63,917 nt of DNA from an uncultured Chthonomonas sp. (lineage in GTDB: Bacteria; Armatimonadota; Chthonomonadetes; Chthonomonadales; Chthonomonadaceae): positions 1 to 63,917 of the forward strand of contig CAIONQ010000135.1 of the NCBI GenBank assembly GCA_903859705.1, written 5' to 3'. The translations under genes and the position numbers were made by a program. A model generated the notes under the pieces. That model was not told the DNA's origin and did not search any database. It was given only the letters and a program-made list of their open reading frames with translations. Numbering within the stretch: position 1 is the first letter of the stretch; each line of letters opens with the position of its first letter. Below are positions 57,790 to 63,917 of this stretch, piece after piece.

Positions 57790-60645
57790 TCAGTCGATAA
57801 ACAGGAACTCATTGGTAAGCAGCAGCGCCTGGGTATACACTTCCCAGGCAGTAAGGGGCTTGTGGGCAGTTGCATCTGGTGCAGGGCCGCTGAAATCAGC
57901 GGCGGCGTCCCACCGAAGCACACCGCCCGGCGCAGCCCTGGAAGTTGGCAGAACCTCCAGAACCGGTGCCCAGCCAAAACTATCGGTATTATTATTTTTG
58001 CGGCAAGTTACCACGAAATCCAGGATTTCACCCTTCTCTACCGCTATCTGCTTGAGGCCTGTATCCACAACAGAGCCCTGAGCAACCCAGTCTCCCAGGC
58101 AACCCTGAATGCTGGATACCAGAAACGCCTCTACGCCATCACCCACTTTGCCCGGGTGATTGAGCGTGCCCTGAATACTGATTGTCATTGCGGCCGGCGA
58201 CACCCAACGACGAATGGCGCTAAACCCGGGATCTCCGGGATGCCCGCCATCTGCCCGCAGTGTTACCCAACCCAGCTTCGCATCTGGCAGCTTATCCCCA
58301 CCCTGCCAGGCGTTGCCCGTAAAGAAGGGCAGCGGCGCAAATTTGGTTACTCTGTGCTGCTCGGGAGTGTAGGTTCCGTAGCCGTTTATCCAGGCCCTGC
58401 CGGCGGCAGCCTCCTCGGGAAGCTGGCTGTGCCAGCCGGTTACAAACCGAATGCTGGATGCCAGTTCTACCGTGCTTGGCGCGCGGCCGTACACTTCGCG
58501 GAACAGAGCCTTTAACTTCAGTTTGGGATCTGCAGTGCCTGCCACAACCGGGCGGGCAAGCAACGCCTTCACCTGCTGCAGTACAAACGGGTTATTCATT
58601 AAGAATAGAGCCTGCTGTGGCACGGTTGTTACACTGCGTTGTGGCGAATGGGCACCCGGATCAGCAAAATCGAAGGTGCGCAGCACGCCGGGAATATCTT
58701 GCCTGTCTACAAAGGTGTACAGTGTGCGGCGGGTGTTGCTGGTGAACAGCGCCGGAACCGGCCGCCCCCCAACCGACGCATCCAGACTGCCAGACAGGCT
58801 GAGAAGCGTATCTCGCAGAGGCTCAAACTCCAGGCGGCGGCGGTTCATGCGGCCGAAGAGCTTGTTCTCCGGGTCCTTCTTAATGGTGAGTTCTGGCGCA
58901 TCGCTGGATTGGCGATAGACGCTGCTGAGCATGATCTGCCGATGCAGCTTCTTAATCGACCAGCCGTTCTCCATCAACGATGCTGCCAGATAATCCAGCA
59001 GTTGGGGCTGAGCCGGGGGCTCGCCGCGCACTCCAAAATCGCTGGGGGTTGCCACCAGCGGTTTGCCGAAGTGGTACATCCACACCCGGTTTACAAACAC
59101 ACGGGCCGTTAGCGGGTTTGTAGGCGAAGCAATAGCCTCGGCAAGCTCCAGCCGGCCGCTGCCCTTGCTGAATGGCTTGCTGCTATCGCCGAGCACTGCC
59201 TGCAAAAAGTGGCGAGAAACACTGGCACCCGGGGTAGCAGGGTTGCCGCGCAGCAGAATGTGGGGCTCATCGGGACGTTCGTTATCCTGCACAACCATGG
59301 CGCGCGGCGGCGCGCCGGGGTCGTTAAGCTCCAGCATCTTAATCTGATCGCGCACCTTGTTGGCGTCGTCGTTCTTCTTATCCTTAATAAGCTGCAGGCG
59401 CTTCTGCTCCAGCGGCGTGTACTTTGCCATAAAGGCATTAAACGCCTTCTTATCCTCGGGTTCGCCAATAAGCGGCAGATCGCCTGGCTCATTAATACTG
59501 TTGAACACACCGTAAAGGCCGTAATAATCTGCAGCGGGAATAGGATCGAACTTATGATCGTGGCAGCGTGCGCAGCCAACAGTCATGGCCTGCAGCCCGC
59601 GGCACACCACATCGATACGGTCGTCGATAATCTCCTGACCGTTGCCAAGGTAGTGGTTGCCAACGGTGATAAAGCCCAGGGCGGCCAGATCACGCTTATC
59701 CTTCAGCTCCATCTGGTCGGCGGCAAGCTGCTCCTTCACAAACAGATCATAGGGCTTATCCTCATTAAGGGAGCGCACCACATAATCCCGATAGGTATAG
59801 GCATACGGGTAGATGCGGCCCGGATCGCCCACATTGCCAACCAGGTAGCCCAGCGTATCCGAATAGCGCGCAACATCCAGCCAGTGGCGGCCCCAGCGCT
59901 CGCCATAGTGCGGAGATGCCAGCAGCCGATCCACCACCTTATCATAGGCATCCGGTGCGCGATCGGCCATAAAGGCATCGACCTCGGCGGGAGTGGGCGG
60001 AAGTCCGGTTAAATCGTAGGTGGCACGGCGCAGCAGAGCCAGCTTATCCGCGGGCTTTGCCGGCGTGAGTCCCTTTGCTTCCAGTTTGGAGAGAATGAGC
60101 TTATCGATGGGGGTGCGCGCCCAGCCTGCCAGCTTAACGGCGGGCATGGCCGGCTTGCGCACGGGCTTAAGCGACCACAGATGCAGCCGCGCATCTGCAA
60201 GCCGCTCCTCCATGGTTTTGCCGCGCGCCACCGAACCAGCGGGCCAGGGTGCGCCCTGCTTCAGCCAGGCGGCGAAATCGGCGATCGTTTTATCCGGCAG
60301 CTTGCCGGAGGGCGGCATCTTCAGAGCGCCCGAGTACTGAATGGCAGCCAGCAGGCGGCTTTTATCAGGTGAGGCAGCATCGATAATCGCGCCACCATCG
60401 CCGCCCTTTGTAAGGCCTGCCTTGCTATCCAGGCGGAGATTGGCGGATTGCACCTTATCGCCATGGCAGGGAGCGCACTTTTCGGCCAGAACCGGCCGAA
60501 TACTCTTCTCGAAAAACGTGGCCGCCTCGGCAGAAGGTGCGGCCCCACCCTGCTGCGCCCCGGCAGGCAAACCCACCAGAAGCACGGCTACGGGAAATAG
60601 AACGATGCGCAGGCATCGGGAAAATTGCGAAAACTGATTGGTCAC
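57790..60645 (-). CDS. PSCyt1-DUF1549-DUF1553 two-haem exported protein
   Basis: A 951-residue protein. The GTG at 60645, ten bases after GAGGT, opens a signal peptide (IVLFPVAVLLVGLPAGAQ); an upstream extension to 60714 lacks these features. Domains in order: planctomycete-type cytochrome C with CAPCH near residue 57, DUF1549 with a second haem site CARCHDH near residue 380, and DUF1553 (region about 550-800 with SSVYRQSSD and RMNRRRLEFEPLRDTLLSLSG). The tail is a ligand-binding-like beta region. Its partner DUF1501 gene follows by 11 bases. Such pairs are linked with degradation of complex glycans; the redox partner is unknown. Confidence 0.92.
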   Translation of the reverse strand: MTNQFSQFSRCLRIVLFPVAVLLVGLPAGAQQGGAAPSAEAATFFEKSIRPVLAEKCAPCHGDKVQSANLRLDSKAGLTKGGDGGAIIDAASPDKSRLLAAIQYSGALKMPPSGKLPDKTIADFAAWLKQGAPWPAGSVARGKTMEERLADARLHLWSLKPVRKPAMPAVKLAGWARTPIDKLILSKLEAKGLTPAKPADKLALLRRATYDLTGLPPTPAEVDAFMADRAPDAYDKVVDRLLASPHYGERWGRHWLDVARYSDTLGYLVGNVGDPGRIYPYAYTYRDYVVRSLNEDKPYDLFVKEQLAADQMELKDKRDLAALGFITVGNHYLGNGQEIIDDRIDVVCRGLQAMTVGCARCHDHKFDPIPAADYYGLYGVFNSINEPGDLPLIGEPEDKKAFNAFMAKYTPLEQKRLQLIKDKKNDDANKVRDQIKMLELNDPGAPPRAMVVQDNERPDEPHILLRGNPATPGASVSRHFLQAVLGDSSKPFSKGSGRLELAEAIASPTNPLTARVFVNRVWMYHFGKPLVATPSDFGVRGEPPAQPQLLDYLAASLMENGWSIKKLHRQIMLSSVYRQSSDAPELTIKKDPENKLFGRMNRRRLEFEPLRDTLLSLSGSLDASVGGRPVPALFTSNTRRTLYTFVDRQDIPGVLRTFDFADPGAHSPQRSVTTVPQQALFLMNNPFVLQQVKALLARPVVAGTADPKLKLKALFREVYGRAPSTVELASSIRFVTGWHSQLPEEAAAGRAWINGYGTYTPEQHRVTKFAPLPFFTGNAWQGGDKLPDAKLGWVTLRADGGHPGDPGFSAIRRWVSPAAMTISIQGTLNHPGKVGDGVEAFLVSSIQGCLGDWVAQGSVVDTGLKQIAVEKGEILDFVVTCRKNNNTDSFGWAPVLEVLPTSRAAPGGVLRWDAAADFSGPAPDATAHKPLTAWEVYTQALLLTNEFLFID

Positions 60646-61081
60646 CGTATTGCAGACCTCTCCATAAACAGGCTGAAAAACACAGAACCGAATAGCACCG
60701 GCACGCAAACGCATACGAGTGCATTGCTATAGACGAAACAACACCGGAGCGGTTCGCTTTTAAGGGAGCATTGTCCTGCTTGAAGCTACAGGAATGCTGG
60801 GCCGTCGGCGGCTTATCGCCGCCCAAGCTAACAGCAAACAGGAGGCGGCCACCCGGCAGGCGTGCATCCATCTCCTCTCCAGGTTCCATTCTCATTGCGA
60901 TAGCAACTACGGCCAAGTGCGAGCTTGTGAGCAATTGTGTGAGAGGCAAGGTGAGGGGGCGGCCCGTAGTGCCGGAGCAGTAAATATATCCGAGAACAAC
61001 CCATCCGAAGGCGGCATTTCGCCAACTGTGAAACCACCTCCCCATCCCCGCACGGCCGCCGCCTACCGCCTGGCTACCTCC

Positions 61082-61236
61082 TAAGATGCTAAGATCGCAT
61101 CTCTGTGCATGACCCCCTATCAAAATACAACTTATTGATATTTAATGATAATTAATTCTATTACAATCCATAAAAACCCAGCTAAGTTTGCATTTTCGCT
61201 CCTAAGATCGCATCTTCTCAGCCTAAGTTTGCATCC
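61082..61236. repeat. Dispersed CTAAG..GCAT repeats
   Basis: Two identical 14-mers CTAAGATCGCATCT occur at 61089-61102 and 61202-61215, and diverged copies with CTAAGTTTGCAT lie at 61182-61193 and 61220-61231. All are in the same orientation and non-coding. Confidence 0.6.
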
Positions 61237-61460
61237 TCGTTTGCCGGGCAAAATTCCCTACCAGATGGGATCGAGTATCGGGCTGGGACCCCTCGAATCG
61301 CACGCAAAGCCGCTGGAGCGCAAAGTAATGCAGCAGGCGGCCAATACCATTCGTATCGGCACACCTCATTACGATGGGCAAACCTCACAATGTGCCTTTG
61401 CGGCCTGGCGCCCTTGCGTGAGATTGAAGAATCCAGCAACACGGTACCAGCGGCCAACAA

Positions 61461-61514
61461 AGCGAAGCGCCCTAACTAAGCGTAGCGTCCTCGCTAAGCG
61501 AAGCGCCCACCGCA
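61461..61514. repeat. Three tandem 18-bp repeats with AGCG(A/T)AGCG core
   Basis: Copies at 61461-61478, 61479-61496 and 61497-61514 each begin AGCG(A/T)AGCG(C/T)CC. The same AGCGTAGCG core is the heart of the module repeated in the right-end array (63258-63917). Confidence 0.75.
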
Positions 61515-61785
61515 GGAATCCCTCCCCCACATATCTAATTCACAGTAAGCTCATAGAGCAGGGCAACGCAAAAGTTATCCTGCCTCATGGTATTCAAGAG
61601 TAGATATTGAAGTAACAACGCCCGGCCAGGCGTGTCTCCTGCAGAACACTGTAGACTGCAGGCGGCGAATGTGGCCGTGCATGTAACTGTTTCCAAATCA
61701 CTGGAAGTGTGTGGGCGTTCGTGTTGGTGCGCTCCTACCGAATTCAAACCAGCCGTAAAATCCTGAATAGCAGAAAGCAAGATCC

Positions 61786-62292
61786 ATGTTTAACGTACGA
61801 ACCAGCCGCAGGGCTATTGTTGCGCGCGGCGCAGCCTCCGGATACAAAGTTGCAATGATCGCATGCGCCAGTTGTGGTGCCCTCATCCTGCTTGTAGGGG
61901 TGATAATTGCGGTGATTGCTACCAGAGGCCCAAAGCACTTTAAAGCGGCCGACCTTTCTGCCCGCGATGCCCTGGCTGTGTTCTCCGGGCAAACCAAAGG
62001 CGACCCATACAGCTGCTTTGCAGAGGCTGCAAAGCCATCCTTCTCCAAAGACATGCTCACGGCAGTGCTCAAGCAAACCCACAAGGAGACCGGCAAGATA
62101 GTTGGCACCCCGGAACTTGTAAATGAAAGCTTCTACAGCACACCAGCCGGCATGCAGATAACACTTAGGCAACGCGAAAAAGGCCAAAAAGCAGATCAGA
62201 TAGTTACCATGGTGCTGATTTCGGAAAACAACAAGTACAAGGTCTACAACGTAAACTTCCTGGCACAACCGCATGCTGGTGCGAGCAAGTAA
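61786..62292 (+). CDS. Small single-span membrane protein, unknown
   Basis: A 168-residue protein with a membrane helix at about residues 23-46 (VAMIACASCGALILLVGVIIAVIA) after a basic N-terminus, and an external domain with FSGQTKGDPYSCF, AKPSFSKDMLTAVLKQTHKETG and a terminal beta stretch (MVLISENNKYKVYNVNFLA). The general plan (short basic start, Gly/Cys-rich helix, small outer domain) resembles the protein at 39422-39982 but the sequences do not clearly align. The ribosome site (AGAAAG) is weak. Confidence 0.55.
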   Translation: MFNVRTSRRAIVARGAASGYKVAMIACASCGALILLVGVIIAVIATRGPKHFKAADLSARDALAVFSGQTKGDPYSCFAEAAKPSFSKDMLTAVLKQTHKETGKIVGTPELVNESFYSTPAGMQITLRQREKGQKADQIVTMVLISENNKYKVYNVNFLAQPHAGASK

Positions 62293-62473
62293 TCAGGAAC
62301 GGCTGTTAGGATCAGGGTGCTTGGGTCGGGGTACGGGGTGCTGCAAATTCCGCGAATGCAGGTTCTTTTAGAGCGTGCCAGTTCCACTTCCGGAATTCAT
62401 GTTGGATGTGAGCATCTATCCACAGTGCAGGGCACTTTATCTGTCCTGGATCTTGCCAAGGAAAACCAATAAA

Positions 62474-62875
62474 ATGCGCAAGTTTATGACCGTCATTTTC
62501 TGCAGCATGATTTGCTTTTGGGCGATTAATGCAAATGCAGCAATTGGTATGCAAGTAACGTTCGAAGTAAATAGGAAGCCTGTTTCGTCCAAAACCACCA
62601 CACACATCAAGCGAACGGACGTGGTTACCGTGAATATAAGTCTTGTCATGGATAACCTGGAAACTGAGAACCCACGCCTGGCATGGTGGTATGCAGGTCA
62701 CAAAGAGACCGATGGTAAGACTATCCAATTTAAGGCTAACAGGCTGCCTGCAAGAATCAGGATCCGAGTATACAACGGGAGCAAAGTACGGCGCGACGAA
62801 TGGGTAACCCTTAATGGGAAACAGGGGCAGCCATTCGAGTGGATCAATCTCGTACCATCTCGAAAAGGGCACTAA
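62474..62875 (+). CDS. Small secreted protein, unknown
   Basis: A 133-residue protein. The ATG at 62474, 11 bases after AAGGA, opens a signal peptide (MRKFMTVIFCSMICFWAINANA); the longer in-frame start at 62375 does not. The mature part is about 110 residues, beta-rich (VTFEVNRKPVSS, VVTVNISLVMDNLE, RIRIRVYNGSKVRRDEWVTL), and could be an Ig-like domain. No homology recognised. Confidence 0.55.
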   Translation: MRKFMTVIFCSMICFWAINANAAIGMQVTFEVNRKPVSSKTTTHIKRTDVVTVNISLVMDNLETENPRLAWWYAGHKETDGKTIQFKANRLPARIRIRVYNGSKVRRDEWVTLNGKQGQPFEWINLVPSRKGH

Positions 62876-63257
62876 GGTGAGGGATATTACCGGTTCATAA
62901 CGGGTAACCGGGAACACGGTGAGTGCACAAAACAGAACATGGCAACGATGTAGCATGGTCCGGAAACACCGGATTAGTAATCAGAACGCAGTAAAAGGTT
63001 ACAGCGGTTGTAGGGGCCGTCCTCCGTGCTTGGCTCCGCAAGCGGCGCCTCTTACTCCGTGACTCCCTCGTGCCCCACGCTCTCCATCCCTCCTCTATTC
63101 CCGCGCTCAGCAACCCTCCTTGCCCCAGGGCGAGTGTGGGCCACAGGGCGAGTGCGGCCCCCAGGGCGGAGTAGAGGACACGGAAACCTGGCTATTGTCC
63201 CGGCCAGAGCTCTGGATACCGCGCACTATTTCACCGAAGACACCATCCTCTCCACCA
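62876..63257. other. Non-coding stretch before the repeat array
   Basis: No gene is supported. A C-rich segment around 63060-63180 contains repeats of CCAGGGCG(A/G)AGT at 63125, 63142 (as ACAGGGCGAGT) and 63161. Reading frames here have unbiased, arginine-rich composition and no ribosome sites. Confidence 0.4.
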
Positions 63258-63917
63258 GCAAGCGTAGCGCGGTAGGAATTGCTCTTCGTAGTCTTCCTCT
63301 TTTGCATAGCGCGATGGAGATGCACCGAAGTGGGAACTTGTACTGGTCAAGCTGCCTGTCGCTCAAGCACAGCCACGGTCTGAAATGCATGTGTCGCGCT
63401 AAGGAAATGCAAAGAACGCGAAGAGATGCATCCAAGAGGGAACTGGTTCCTTTCAAGCTACCTTCCGCCTAAGCATAGCTTTCATCCGACGGTACCAGAT
63501 GAGAGCTTCGCGGTCTTCGCGCGCTAAGTGAAAAGCGCCCGGTTAACACAGCCTTTCATCCGCTAAGAGCCGGGTGCAGAAATGCATGTGTCGCGCAGGC
63601 AAGCGTAGCGCGGCAGTAATTGCTTTTCATAAACATCAGCAAGCGTAGCGCGGTAGAATTGCTTTTAATGAAGATCCGCTTCTGCCTTGCGCGAAGAGAT
63701 GCATCGAAGTGGGAACTGGTACTGGTCAAGCTGCCTGTCGCTTAAGCAGAGCTACGGTATGAAATGCATGTGTCGCGCAAGCAAGCGTAGCGCGGTAGTA
63801 ATTGCTTTTCATAACATCCGCTTCAGCGTAGCTGGCATCCGGCAGGCGCCGCATTGTCCCTGACTCCCGCCCCCCGACTCCTGGCCCCGCCGGTTCTCTT
63901 AAGCGTAGCGCGGTAGA
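63258..63917. repeat. Degenerate two-module repeat array reaching the window edge
   Basis: Module A (core AAGCGTAGCGCGG, about 29 bases ending in AATTGCTTTT) occurs at 63258-63286, 63599-63627, 63639-63666, 63781-63809 and, cut by the window edge, 63901-63917. Module B (81 bases, starting GATGCA and ending GCATGTGTCGCGC) occurs nearly identically at 63319-63399 and 63698-63778, with a diverged copy from 63425 and a tail-only copy at 63579-63596. In two places B is directly followed by A. Neither module is a coding repeat, and the spacing is irregular, so this is not a CRISPR. Confidence 0.75.

Larger units (their letters stand above)
60646..61785. other. Long non-coding gap with hairpin and short repeats
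   Basis: I see no supportable gene in this 1140-base stretch. It contains a GC-rich hairpin at 60807-60823 (GGCGGC, five-base loop, GCCGCC) with further pairing of flanking bases 60796-60833, a cluster of CTAAG(A/T)T(C/T)GCAT repeats at 61082-61236, a triple 18-bp repeat at 61461-61514, and an AT-rich tract near 61120-61180 that could hold promoters. A reading frame across 61145-61603 contains a KRS-type repeat produced by the 18-bp repeat, which I do not take as a gene. Confidence 0.5.

Noticed and set aside
61145-61603. A rightward 152-codon reading frame with TKRSAL/TKRSVL/AKRSAH-like repeats
   Set aside because: The peptide repeat is simply the 18-bp DNA repeat read in frame; there is no ribosome site, signal or domain, and composition is unlike neighbouring genes.
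63026-63472. A 148-codon rightward frame in the right-end non-coding region
   Set aside because: It crosses repeat module B, is rich in Arg, Ser and Pro, and has no ribosome site or recognisable domain.
63258-63917. CRISPR array
   Set aside because: The repeats are irregularly spaced, of two types and unequal length, with no constant spacer size and no cas genes.

Overview
The window is about 52% GC and reads as a gene-dense piece of a Gram-negative-type environmental bacterium. The lineage clues are: a DUF1501 protein paired with a DUF1549/DUF1553 two-haem protein, several Gfo/Idh/MocA oxidoreductases and sugar isomerases (two of these enzymes with twin-arginine signals), a PEP-CTERM protein, a kdsB gene, a PurS/PurQ/small-PurL FGAM synthase and a leucine T-box. 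Armatimonadota is my best guess, with Planctomycetota or Verrucomicrobiota as alternatives; no marker in the window settles it. No rRNA, tRNA, IS element or CRISPR array was found.

Layout. 1-9.1 kb: two near-identical hotdog thioesterases flank a TPR protein and a haem protein; then two MDR dehydrogenases, a secreted EXORDIUM-like protein and a PEP-CTERM protein. 9.1-14.6 kb: TIM-barrel sugar isomerase/epimerase, Gfo/Idh oxidoreductase, an unknown protein, a membrane-anchored NlpC/P60 enzyme and a xylose-isomerase-like enzyme. 14.6-20.1 kb: gatC-gatA-gatB followed by a HEAT-repeat and a TPR protein. 20.1-23.4 kb: YggT-like protein, CPBP protease, YggU-like protein, purS, purQ. 23.5-27.5 kb: a secreted esterase, then on the minus strand an ECF sigma factor, a zinc anti-sigma factor and a degenerate HtrA. 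27.8-33.6 kb: purL, purF, purM and a HAD phosphatase. 33.6-36.6 kb: an unknown protein, a secreted esterase and a decayed locus. 36.7-44.1 kb: the minus-strand branched-chain amino acid operon ilvB-orf-ilvN-orf-orf-ilvC-leuA, read from a consensus promoter through a leucine T-box. 44.3-50.8 kb: Gfo/Idh, secreted glycosidase-like protein, kdsB, a zinc-ribbon protein, glyoxalase-like protein, ndk, and a degenerate Fic/Doc protein coupled to an atypical Gfo/Idh. 50.9-60.6 kb: a minus-strand glycan-utilisation-like cluster (DUF1549/1553 haem protein, DUF1501, PIG-L deacetylase, Asp-box sialidase, large DUF4091 protein). 60.7-63.9 kb: mostly non-coding, with two small exported or membrane proteins and a degenerate repeat array running to the window edge.

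Points worth most attention: an HtrA-like protein that kept its serine but lost the His and Asp of its triad, encoded with its own ECF sigma/anti-sigma pair; a tandem hairpin element between purL and purF that matches no riboswitch I know; a translationally coupled Doc-like/oxidoreductase pair in which both proteins lack signature catalytic residues; and a two-module repeat array at the right end.
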